This document shows, piece after piece, positions 43,550 to 51,352 of a stretch of DNA of 64,000 nucleotides. Both the position numbers and the translations under genes were made by a program. How positions within the stretch are numbered: the stretch's first letter is position 1; each line of letters starts with the position of its first letter. Source of the DNA: Curtobacterium sp. UNCCL20 (GTDB lineage Bacteria; Actinomycetota; Actinomycetes; Actinomycetales; Microbacteriaceae); NCBI RefSeq assembly GCF_900101675.1, contig NZ_FNKG01000001.1:601368-665367 (forward strand), in the 5' to 3' direction. The notes under the pieces were generated by a model. That model was not told the DNA's origin. It saw nothing but the letters and a program-made list of their open reading frames with translations, and did no database searches.

Positions 43550-43660
43550 TCAGTCCTTCCGCCCCAGGTCGTGCAGGAGTCTGACCACGGTCACGAGCAA
43601 ACTCGCGATCCCCAGCCAGGGAACCTGACGCCTGGGCTTGGACCCGTTGTCTTCCGACAT
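43550..43660 (-). CDS. 36-residue amphipathic small protein
   Basis: Starts at ATG 43660 with GGAGG (43669-43673) 8 nt upstream and ends TGA at 43550. Translation: MSEDNGSKPRRQVPWLGIAS followed by LLVTVVRLLHDLGRKD. A charged N-terminus, a hydrophobic/amphipathic helix (about 14-31) and a charged end suggest a membrane-associated peptide. It lies between a terminator and a strong palindrome 60 nt upstream. No known family was recognised; real expression is unproven. Confidence 0.6.
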   Translation of the reverse strand: MSEDNGSKPRRQVPWLGIASLLVTVVRLLHDLGRKD

Positions 43661-43720
43661 CGAGACCACCTCCGGGTGTCGGCGCCGGCGGACACGAGGA
43701 GCGAACGGCCGGGACGGACG

Positions 43721-43746
43721 TGTAATCGGACCGGGGTCCGATTACA
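43721..43746. promoter_or_regulatory. Perfect palindrome with 12-bp arms
   Basis: TGTAATCGGACC (43721-43732) and its exact reverse complement GGTCCGATTACA (43735-43746) flank GG. It is the most AT-containing patch nearby and sits upstream of the 36-aa gene. TACACT (43743-43748) overlaps its right edge and could be a plus-strand -10. A dimeric repressor or activator site is likely. Confidence 0.75.
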
Positions 43747-43812
43747 CTGGACCCGAGCGTTGTGACTCGGGGACGGGTACGTCCGTCCTCGGCTTTCCAC
43801 TCGGAGAGCACC

Positions 43813-43848
43813 TGAAGCCCATCACCGTCCTACCGGTGGTGGGCTTCA
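43813..43848. terminator. Hairpin between the palindrome and the GMC gene
   Basis: TGAAGCCCATCACC (43813-43826) pairs with 43835-43848 with a single G-T type mismatch. It lies about 80 nt past the GMC oxidoreductase stop on the minus strand, and about 65 nt after the palindrome on the plus strand. Confidence 0.65.
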
Positions 43849-43926
43849 CACATGCCCCAGGGGTGCGACCCGGCGGTGCGGCACCCCACCACACCAGCCT
43901 ACGTCGTATTCCAGTAGGTCGGTTCG

Positions 43927-45513
43927 TCAGGCGACGGCGGCCGCGGCCGCTCGGTCGGCGCGGGCGTCGTCACGCAGGAAGCGGTCGGCGGTCCGGAGCG
44001 AGAGCGCCATGATCGTCAGCGCCGGGTTCGCGATGAGGGAGCTCGGGAACACCGAGTTGTCGACGATCCAGAGGTTCGGGACGTCCCACGAGCGGCCGGC
44101 AGCGTCGACGACGGAGCGGGACGGGTCGGTGCCCATCCGCGCGGTGCCGACGGTGTGCGCCGTGCGGTCGAGCACCCGGACGTCCGTCCCGCCCGCGGCC
44201 TCGACGATCGCGGTCATCGTGCGGACGGCGTGCTCGGTGATGGCGGCCTCGTTCGACCCGGGGGAGAACGTGACGCGGGCCTTCGGGACCCCGTTCGCGT
44301 CCACCTCGTCGCTCAGCACGAGCCGGTTGTCGTCGTACGGCAGGCACTCGGCGTTGATCCCGACGCCGGCCATCCGCGGGTAGTCGCGGAGCGCCCGGAC
44401 CAGGGCGGCGCCGCGCAGCCCGCCGCCGCGGACGAGCGAGGTCGCGAGGGTGAGGGGCTGCACGCCGAGGCTCTGGACGAGGTACCCACCGGCGAAGTCG
44501 GCGCCGGCCGGCCGGACGAAGTCCTCGGTGATGATCGACGACGGGTAGCCGCGGTACGAGCGCATCGACTCGTCGAACGTCGCCCACACCTGGGTCGCCC
44601 CGTGTGCGGTGAAGTTCCGGCCGACCTGGTCGCTGCTGTTCGCCAACCCGGTGTGGAGCAGGAGTCGGGGTGTCTCGATCCCGCCGGCTGCCAGCACGAG
44701 GGCTCGGCACCGCTGCCGGTGGTCGCGGCCGCCCTGCCGGTACACGACGGCTTCGACCTCGCCCCGCGCGTCCAGCTCGATGCCGTGCACGAACGCCTCG
44801 GCGCGGATCTCGGCCCCGGACGCGACGGCGGCGGGCAGGTACGTGGTGTCCATCGACACCTTCGCGCCGTTCCGGCAGCCCTGGTGGCACGAACCGCAGG
44901 AGACGCAGGCGTGCCGCAGGCCGTGGTGCTCCTGGTGCCGGTCCTCGGTGGTGAGGCCGACGGGGGCGTCCGTCGCGGTGATCCCGACCTCGGCCGCACC
45001 CCGGATCATCATGTCCGACGAGGCGTTCCGCGGCGGCGGTCCCATCCGGTAGCGGCGGGCGGGGTCCCACGGGTAGTGCTCGGGACCGGCGACGCCGACG
45101 TCGTACTCGACCTGTTCGATCCACCGCGTGAGCTCGGCGTGCTCGATCGGCCAGTCCTCGCCCTGCCCGCTGTCGGTGCGGAGGTGGATGTCGTGCGCGT
45201 TCGGCCGCGGCGTGAACGCACCCCAGTGCAGGGTCGACCCGCCGACGCCGGTGCCGCTGTTGTTCGGACCGAACGCCGTCGGAGCGCTGCCGCCGCTGAT
45301 CCGCTCGTCCATCCAGTTGATGTCGCCGGGCGCCTCGACCTCGTCGGGGACGTGGTCGCCGGGCTCGGTGTTGGGGCCGGCCTCGAGCGCGACGACCCGC
45401 AGGCCCCGGCGGGCCAGGGTCGCGAGCAATGGCGCCCCTCCCGCTCCGGTGCCGACGACGACCACGTCGACGACCTCGTCCTCGTCGTACCGGCGCTGCT
45501 CGCTGAGGTTCAT
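43927..45513 (-). CDS. GMC-type oxidoreductase, gluconate/glucose dehydrogenase large-subunit-like, with Cys cluster
   Basis: 528 aa. FAD motif VVVVGTGAGGAPLLATLARRG at the N-terminus (given in part) and GVGGSTLHWGAF; the C-terminal VGTARMGTDPSRSVVD and NPALTIMAL belong to the GMC fold. A cysteine cluster CVSCGSCHQGC in the middle is typical of Fe-S-bearing FAD sugar dehydrogenases. No signal peptide is visible. The ATG overlaps the upstream gene by 4 nt, and that product carries a subunit-3-like domain. Substrate unknown, probably a sugar, sugar acid or sterol-like alcohol. Confidence 0.87.
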   Translation of the reverse strand: MNLSEQRRYDEDEVVDVVVVGTGAGGAPLLATLARRGLRVVALEAGPNTEPGDHVPDEVEAPGDINWMDERISGGSAPTAFGPNNSGTGVGGSTLHWGAFTPRPNAHDIHLRTDSGQGEDWPIEHAELTRWIEQVEYDVGVAGPEHYPWDPARRYRMGPPPRNASSDMMIRGAAEVGITATDAPVGLTTEDRHQEHHGLRHACVSCGSCHQGCRNGAKVSMDTTYLPAAVASGAEIRAEAFVHGIELDARGEVEAVVYRQGGRDHRQRCRALVLAAGGIETPRLLLHTGLANSSDQVGRNFTAHGATQVWATFDESMRSYRGYPSSIITEDFVRPAGADFAGGYLVQSLGVQPLTLATSLVRGGGLRGAALVRALRDYPRMAGVGINAECLPYDDNRLVLSDEVDANGVPKARVTFSPGSNEAAITEHAVRTMTAIVEAAGGTDVRVLDRTAHTVGTARMGTDPSRSVVDAAGRSWDVPNLWIVDNSVFPSSLIANPALTIMALSLRTADRFLRDDARADRAAAAAVA

Positions 45514-46859
45514 CGTCCGTCTCCCGCCGGTTCCCACGCTTCTCGCTGTCCGGCCCCGAGGAGCAGGAAGCCCTGTTTCCGGACGCCGTCGCCGCCGTTG
45601 GCGAACCCGTCGTAGTCGAGCTCCGCCATCGTCGCCGGGTGTGCGACCCACTGCTTGGCGAGGTCGACCGCGGCGTCCTCGACCCACGCCTGCAGCTGCG
45701 CCGCGTCGAGCGTCCCCACGGCGGGGGTGTACGAGCCGGCGGTCACGGCGTCGAGCACGGTGGCGAGGTGCTCGTCGCCGTGCGCGGACTCGGCACGGAG
45801 TGCGTCGAGACCGGCGCGGTAGGCGTCGACGTCGGTGGGGAGGCCGTCGGGTCGCCAGCCGTCGCCGAGGCCGTCGGCGAGCTGCGCGTCGACGCGGAGC
45901 GCGAGGTCGATCGGTCGGTCGCCGGACTGCGGCACGACGACCCGGGCGACGGCGCGGAGCGTGTCGAGCTGCTCGGGGCGCAGCACGCGGGGTTCCCGGT
46001 CGGGGTCGTCCGGGAGCGCCCGCACGGCGAGGAGCCCCCGCATCCGGGCGCTGACCCGCGGCGAGGCGATGACCCGGGCGGTGGCCGCGGGGACGGCGGG
46101 GCCGTGGTCGACCCGGCGGCGCCAGAAGTCGCGGATGCGGTCGGCGACGTCGTCCGGACGCTCCCACGGCAGCAGGTGTGCGGCACCGGTGACGACGGCG
46201 AACTCGCCGGCCGACCAGTGCGGCAGGTTCAGCGCACGCTGCGCATCGGGGCCGAGGTCGCCGTCGGCGGCCCCGGCGAGGACGAGCGCGGGCACGGGGT
46301 TCGGCGGGAACTCGGACGACCAGTCCTCGCGGCTGCCGCGGACGAGCCAGTCCGTCCACGCCTGCGGTGCGGTCCGCTCGACGTCGTGGACGGCCTGCAG
46401 GTGCTGTTCGGGTGGGAGCCGGGCGTCGGTGTTCGCGTCCACGAACTCGTCGGCCTCGTCCGGACCGATCTCGCCGTCGGCCGCCCAGGCCAGCATGGAC
46501 CGGCGTCGCTCGTCGTCCATCGGCTCGGGTGACAGCGGGGACGCGGCGAGCAGGACGACGGCGCGGAGGCCGAACAGTCCGTTCGAGCCGTCGACGGTCC
46601 GGGCGGCCACGACCGAGGCGACCTTCCCACCCATCGAGTGCCCGACGAGGGCCCACTCGGTGGCGCCGCTCCGGCCGATGGCCCGTTCGACGAGCTGGGT
46701 CATCTCCTCGACCGTGGTGCCGGTGACCGACGACGAGCGGCCGTGGCCGGGTAGGTCGATGCCGATCAGGTCGAGGGTGCCGGCGAGCCGTGCGCGCAGC
46801 CCGGCGAACTCCTCGGAGCTCGACCCGAGGGCGTGGAGGCAGAACACGGTGGTCGACAC
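45510..46859 (-). CDS. Fusion of alpha/beta-hydrolase and gluconate 2-dehydrogenase subunit 3-like domain
   Basis: 449 aa, GTG start. Residues 1-255 are an alpha/beta-hydrolase with IDLPGHGRS, nucleophile Ser75 in GHSMGG and the C-terminal AAHLLPWERPD histidine. From about 285 a helical domain begins with LRPEQLDTLRAVARVVVPQS and ends with MAELDYDGFANGGDGVRKQGF, matching the small (gamma) subunit of gluconate/FAD-glucose dehydrogenases, which normally stands alone with a Tat signal. The fusion to a hydrolase is unusual. TAGGAA lies 6 nt before the GTG. Confidence 0.8.
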   Translation of the reverse strand: MSTTVFCLHALGSSSEEFAGLRARLAGTLDLIGIDLPGHGRSSSVTGTTVEEMTQLVERAIGRSGATEWALVGHSMGGKVASVVAARTVDGSNGLFGLRAVVLLAASPLSPEPMDDERRRSMLAWAADGEIGPDEADEFVDANTDARLPPEQHLQAVHDVERTAPQAWTDWLVRGSREDWSSEFPPNPVPALVLAGAADGDLGPDAQRALNLPHWSAGEFAVVTGAAHLLPWERPDDVADRIRDFWRRRVDHGPAVPAATARVIASPRVSARMRGLLAVRALPDDPDREPRVLRPEQLDTLRAVARVVVPQSGDRPIDLALRVDAQLADGLGDGWRPDGLPTDVDAYRAGLDALRAESAHGDEHLATVLDAVTAGSYTPAVGTLDAAQLQAWVEDAAVDLAKQWVAHPATMAELDYDGFANGGDGVRKQGFLLLGAGQREAWEPAGDGR

Positions 46860-46935
46860 CCCTCGTTCCTACGTGCCCGCGCGATCTGGCTCACAGCGGG
46901 GTGTACCCCGTCGGGCGCTGGACAGACCACACGGG

Positions 46936-46941
46936 TAGGTT
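46936..46941 (+). promoter_or_regulatory. Leaderless promoter -10 of the ligase/amidotransferase operon
   Basis: TAGGTT ends 6 nt before the ATG at 46948; no ribosome site is present. The 88-bp region is shared with the divergent fusion gene. Confidence 0.6.
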
Positions 46942-46947
46942 CCACCC

Positions 46948-49497
46948 ATGAGTGCAGAGCTGACGCTCGGCGCCGAGGAAGAGCTGCACCTCATCGACCT
47001 CGAGTCCGGCCGACTTTCCGCGAAGGCCCCGCGCCTTCTGCCCAAACTGCCCGCCCACCGGTTCGGCGCTGAACTCCAGCGCACGACCATCGAGACGAAC
47101 ACCCCCGTCGTCCGGACCCTCGACGACCTCCGGCGGGTGATCGTCGACCTGCGCAGCGAGCTGAGCACGGCGATCGCCCCCGTCGGCGTCGGCATCGCCG
47201 CGGCCGGCACCGCACCGCGGTCGGAGTACGCCGACTTCGAACTGACCTCCGGCGGCCGCTACGGCCGCATGCAGGAGCAGTACCGGATGCTCGTCGACGA
47301 ACAGCTCATCTGCGGCCTGCAGGTGCACGTCGGTGTGAGCGACCGCGACCTGGCGGTGCAGATCGCCCAGCGGGTCGCGACCGCGCTGCCGGTGCTGCTG
47401 GCACTCAGCGCGTCGAGCCCGTTCTGGAACGGGCAGGACACCGGCTACTCGTCGTTCCGGAGCATCATCTGGCAGCGCTGGCCGTCCGCCGGCAGCTTCG
47501 GCCGCGTGCAGAGCGCTGCCGAGTACGACGCGATGCTCGAGGACCTCATCGCCTCCGGGGTCATCGCCGACAAGAAGATGGCGTACTTCGACGTCCGGCC
47601 GTCCTCGCACGCCCCCACGCTCGAGCTCCGGGTCTGCGACGCCACGCCCGTGGTGGACGATGCCGTGCTCATCGCGGGCCTGTTCCGCGCCGCGGTGCGG
47701 AAGGCCGAGAAGTCGGTCGAGTCGGGCGCCGAGTGGCAGCCCCGCAGCGAACCGCTGCACCGCGCCGCGATGTGGCAGGCGGCGCGCAGCGGACTGAACG
47801 GAGACCTGCTCGGGCTCGGCCGCCACCCGGAGCGGCTGCCGGCGGAGATCGCGGTGCGCCAGCTCCTCGACCGTCTGCGTCCGGAGCTCGAGGAGCTCGG
47901 CGACTGGAGCACCGTCGCGGACCTCGTCGAGGACACCCTGGCGCGCGGCAACTCGGCCGACCGGCAGCGCACCGCGTACGCCGAGCGCGGTGAGCTCGAC
48001 GACGTCGTGGCGCTCGTGGTCGAGGACACCGCGGGGACACCCTCCGGCCGCGACCCGGACCCGGTCGTCGCGATCCCCTCGTACCGCGTCCGCGCCGGGG
48101 ACGAAGCCGTCGGCCCCGGTGCCCGTCCGCGTCCGGCCTTCCGTGACCTGGCGGCGTTCTTCCGCGGCTGGGACGCCGACACGACGATCGAGCGCTGCGC
48201 CGCCCGTGACGTCTGGACCCGTGAGCACGAGGTGGGGTTCGTGGTGGACGGGGGCGTGCAGGAGTTCGGCTGCGACCTCGTGCCCCGCACCGTCAGCGCC
48301 TACGAGTGGAGCCAGCTCGCGGCGGGCCTGGGGCAGCGCGCCCGGGCCATCGAGCTGTTCCTCCGCGACGCGTACGGCGAGCGGCGGATCGTCAGCGACG
48401 GCGCCATGGACGAGCACGAGTTCGTCGGTGCGAACGGGTGGGACCCGGACGCCGCACGGCTGCCGGCGCACGCGGTCCGTGCCCCGGTGATGGGCTTCGA
48501 CCTGGTCCGGAACGAGTTCGGCGGCTGGCGCGTGCTCGAGGACAACGTGCGGTCGCCCTCGGGCGTCGCCTACGGCATGGCGCTCCGAGACCTGATGGAC
48601 GAGGTGGTGCCGGATGCTCCGCGTCCGGAGCACCTGCGAGACCCGCGCACCGTCACCGCACGACTGCGTGAGACGCTCCGCACCAACGCGACCGCGGTCA
48701 CGGGCAACCCGGACCCGGTGGTCGCGCTGATCAGCGACGGCCCCGCCGCCGGCGCGTGGTTCGAGCACCGCCGGCTGGCCGACGGGGCCGGGCTGCGCCT
48801 CCTGGCCGGATCGGACCTGGACGTCCGCGACGGCCGTGTCGTCGTCGCCGCGACCGGCGAGGTCCTCGACGGGCTGTACCTGCGGATCGACCGCGACGTC
48901 CGCGACCTGGGCGGAGCCGACCTGCCGGACCTGGGCGCCCGCGTCCTCGACGTGGCCGAGGCGGGGCGGGTGTCCCTGGCGAACGCCCCCGGCAACGCGC
49001 TCGTCGACGACAAGGCGATGTACGTCAACGTGCCCGACCTCATCTGGTACTACCTCGACGAGAAGCCCCTGCTCGAGTCGGTGCCGACCTACCGGACGAG
49101 CATCGAGGGGGAGCGGCTCTCCGTGCTCGACCGCGTCGGAGAACTCGTGACGAAGCCCGTGGACGGCGAGGGCGGGCGGGACGTCCTCATCGGCCCGAGC
49201 GCCAGCGCCCCCGAGGTCGCCGAGCGCCGGCGGGACATCGCCCGCGACCCGGCACGGTGGGTCGGACAAGAGGTCGTCATGCTCTCCTCGCACCCCACGA
49301 TCGGCCCCGCCGGACTCGACCCGCGGCACGTCGACCTGCGGGCGTTCGTGTACGTCACGGGCACCGGACCGGAGGACACGCACCTGGCGGACGTCGCGCT
49401 CACCCGCGTCGCTCCGGAGGGCAGCATGGTCGTGAACTCCTCGCGGGGCGGCGGCGCCAAGGACACCTGGATCATCGGAACGGCAGGGGAACGCTGA
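46948..49497 (+). CDS. Carboxylate-amine ligase (GCS2/YbdK type) fused to circularly permuted ATP-grasp ligase
   Basis: 849 aa bifunctional protein. Residues 1-370 are a glutamate-cysteine-ligase-2 fold: LTLGAEEELHLID, LQRTTIETNTPV, CGLQVHVGV, FRSIIWQRWP and TLELRVCDATP. Residues about 400-849 are a CP-type-2 ATP-grasp domain (DUF404/407): GWDADTTIERCAARDVW, LVPRTVSAYEW, VRNEFGGWRVLEDNVRSPSG, ALVDDKAMYVNVPD, VMLSSHPTIGP and the Lys/Gly end GGGAKDTWI. Both activate carboxylates with ATP to form amide or peptide bonds. The stop shares one base with the next ATG. Confidence 0.9.
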   Translation: MSAELTLGAEEELHLIDLESGRLSAKAPRLLPKLPAHRFGAELQRTTIETNTPVVRTLDDLRRVIVDLRSELSTAIAPVGVGIAAAGTAPRSEYADFELTSGGRYGRMQEQYRMLVDEQLICGLQVHVGVSDRDLAVQIAQRVATALPVLLALSASSPFWNGQDTGYSSFRSIIWQRWPSAGSFGRVQSAAEYDAMLEDLIASGVIADKKMAYFDVRPSSHAPTLELRVCDATPVVDDAVLIAGLFRAAVRKAEKSVESGAEWQPRSEPLHRAAMWQAARSGLNGDLLGLGRHPERLPAEIAVRQLLDRLRPELEELGDWSTVADLVEDTLARGNSADRQRTAYAERGELDDVVALVVEDTAGTPSGRDPDPVVAIPSYRVRAGDEAVGPGARPRPAFRDLAAFFRGWDADTTIERCAARDVWTREHEVGFVVDGGVQEFGCDLVPRTVSAYEWSQLAAGLGQRARAIELFLRDAYGERRIVSDGAMDEHEFVGANGWDPDAARLPAHAVRAPVMGFDLVRNEFGGWRVLEDNVRSPSGVAYGMALRDLMDEVVPDAPRPEHLRDPRTVTARLRETLRTNATAVTGNPDPVVALISDGPAAGAWFEHRRLADGAGLRLLAGSDLDVRDGRVVVAATGEVLDGLYLRIDRDVRDLGGADLPDLGARVLDVAEAGRVSLANAPGNALVDDKAMYVNVPDLIWYYLDEKPLLESVPTYRTSIEGERLSVLDRVGELVTKPVDGEGGRDVLIGPSASAPEVAERRRDIARDPARWVGQEVVMLSSHPTIGPAGLDPRHVDLRAFVYVTGTGPEDTHLADVALTRVAPEGSMVVNSSRGGGAKDTWIIGTAGER

Positions 49498-51329
49498 TGT
49501 GTGGACTCGCGGGCGAGATCCGGTTCGACGGCAGGGCACCGGACGTGGGCGCGGTCGCGCGGATGACCGGGTGCATGGTGCACCGCGGGCCGGACGGCGA
49601 CGGGCTGTGGGCGCGCGGTCCGGTGGCGCTGGGGCACCGCCGGCTGTCGATCGTCGACCTGTCGACGGCGGGTGCGCAGCCGATGGTGCTGCCCCGTCAG
49701 GGTCTGACGATCGCCTACAACGGCATGGTCTACAACTACGTGCAGCTCCGCGACGAGCTGCGCGGCAAGGGCCACGAGTTCTTCTCGACCTCGGACACCG
49801 AGGTGATCGTGGCCGCCTACGCCGAGTGGGGCACCGCGTTCGTCGAGCACCTGATCGGCATGTTCGCGATCGCGATCTGGGAGCACGCCAGCGGTCGGCT
49901 CGTGCTCGCCCGCGACCGGCTCGGCATCAAGCCGCTGTACGTCGCGCACGTGCCGGGCGGGGTCCGGTTCGCGAGTTCCCTGCCCGCGATCCTCGCCGGG
50001 AACGGCGGCACCGGCAACGGCGGCACAGGCACCGGGACCAACCCCGGCGGCACCGTCGACACCTCCATCGACCCGGTCGCCTTCGCGTCCTACATGACCT
50101 TCCACTCGATCGTCCCGGCACCCCGCACGATCCTCTCCGGTGTCGGCAAGCTCCCGCCCGCCACCGTCCGGGTCATCGAACCGGACGGCCGCGAGCACGA
50201 CACCGTCTACTGGCAGCCCCGGTTCGAGCGCGACCCGGACAAGGCCGTCTGGAGCGACGAGGACTGGCAGCAGGCCTTCATCGCCTCCCTCCGCACCGCT
50301 GTCCAGCGCCGCATGGTCGCCGACGTCCCGGTCGGCGTGCTGCTCTCCGGCGGCATCGACTCGTCCCTCGTCGTCGGGCTGCTCGCCGAGGCCGGGCAGC
50401 GGGACCTGGCGACGTTCAGCATCGGCTTCGACGCGGCCGGTGGGGAGTCCGGCGACGAGTTCGAGTACTCGGACGAGGTCGCCCGGCACTTCGGGACCGA
50501 CCACCACCGGATCCACATCCCGTCGTCGCGGCTGCTCGACGGCATCGACGGTGCGGTCGCCGCGATGAGCGAACCGATGGTCAGTCACGACTGCGTCGCG
50601 TTCTACCTCCTCTCGCAGGAGGTCTCGCAGCACGTCAAGGTGGTGCAGTCCGGGCAGGGCGCGGACGAGGTGCTCGCCGGGTACGACTGGTACCCGCCGC
50701 TCGCGGACGTCCCGCGCGACGGGGCCGCCGAGGCGTACCGATCGGTGTTCATGGACCGGCGCTGGCCGGCACTGCAGGGCATCCTCGGGGAGCGGTGGCG
50801 GAGCGACGACGACACCCCGTCGGCGTTCGTGGACCGGCTGTTCGCGATGCCGGGAGCGGAGACGAGCGTCGACGCCGCGCTGCGGAGCGACACCACGATC
50901 ATGCTCGTCGACGACCCGGTGAAGCGGGTCGACAACATGACGATGGCGTGGGGCCTCGAGGCGCGGGTGCCGTTCCTCGACCACGAGTTCGTCGAGCTCG
51001 CCGCGGCGATCCCGCCCGGGCTGAAGCTCACCGACGGCGGCAAGGGCGTCATGAAGCGCGCGTCCCGCGGGATCGTGCCGGACTCCGTCATCGACCGGTC
51101 CAAGGGATCGTTCCCGGTGCCGGCGATCCGGCAGCTCGAGGGGCCGTACCTCGAGCGGGTGCGGGACGCGCTGCACGCACCCGAGGCGCGGGAGCGCGGG
51201 CTCTTCGACCCGGCCACCGTCGAGCGGATGCTGCAGGACCCCAACAGCACCCGCACCGAGATCGGTGCGAACGCGCTCTGGCAGCTCGGCCTGATCGAGA
51301 TGTGGCTGCAGCACCAGGGGATCCGGTGA
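49497..51329 (+). CDS. Asparagine synthetase-like glutamine amidotransferase (N-acetylglutaminylglutamine amidotransferase type)
   Basis: 610 aa. Cys2 (MCGLAG) starts a class II glutaminase domain (1-220) with HRGPDGDG, HRRLSIVD and YNGMVYN. The synthetase domain has the PP-loop LLSGGIDSSL (283-292) and GLEARVPFLDHEFVE. Sequence style matches the AsnO branch that amidates N-acetylglutaminylglutamine rather than aspartate. A Gly/Thr/Asn-rich insert (GNGGTGNGGTGTGT, about 168-186) joins the two domains. It is coupled to the upstream ligase fusion. Confidence 0.9.
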   Translation: MCGLAGEIRFDGRAPDVGAVARMTGCMVHRGPDGDGLWARGPVALGHRRLSIVDLSTAGAQPMVLPRQGLTIAYNGMVYNYVQLRDELRGKGHEFFSTSDTEVIVAAYAEWGTAFVEHLIGMFAIAIWEHASGRLVLARDRLGIKPLYVAHVPGGVRFASSLPAILAGNGGTGNGGTGTGTNPGGTVDTSIDPVAFASYMTFHSIVPAPRTILSGVGKLPPATVRVIEPDGREHDTVYWQPRFERDPDKAVWSDEDWQQAFIASLRTAVQRRMVADVPVGVLLSGGIDSSLVVGLLAEAGQRDLATFSIGFDAAGGESGDEFEYSDEVARHFGTDHHRIHIPSSRLLDGIDGAVAAMSEPMVSHDCVAFYLLSQEVSQHVKVVQSGQGADEVLAGYDWYPPLADVPRDGAAEAYRSVFMDRRWPALQGILGERWRSDDDTPSAFVDRLFAMPGAETSVDAALRSDTTIMLVDDPVKRVDNMTMAWGLEARVPFLDHEFVELAAAIPPGLKLTDGGKGVMKRASRGIVPDSVIDRSKGSFPVPAIRQLEGPYLERVRDALHAPEARERGLFDPATVERMLQDPNSTRTEIGANALWQLGLIEMWLQHQGIR

Positions 51330-51332
51330 CAC

Positions 51333-51347
51333 GGCCTGGAGGAACGG
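51333..51347 (+). repeat. Variant interspersed element GGCCTGGAGGAACGG at the S9 peptidase start
   Basis: Two bases off the core GGCCTGGAGGCGCGG. Its GGAGG could double as the ribosome site for the GTG at 51353. Confidence 0.5.
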
Positions 51348-51352
51348 ATCGC

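Noticed and set aside
43591..43800. 69-codon minus-strand frame over the palindrome
   Set aside because: Its start lies upstream of the palindrome with no ribosome site and the product is Arg/Ser/Pro-rich; the 36-aa frame has a proper GGAGG.
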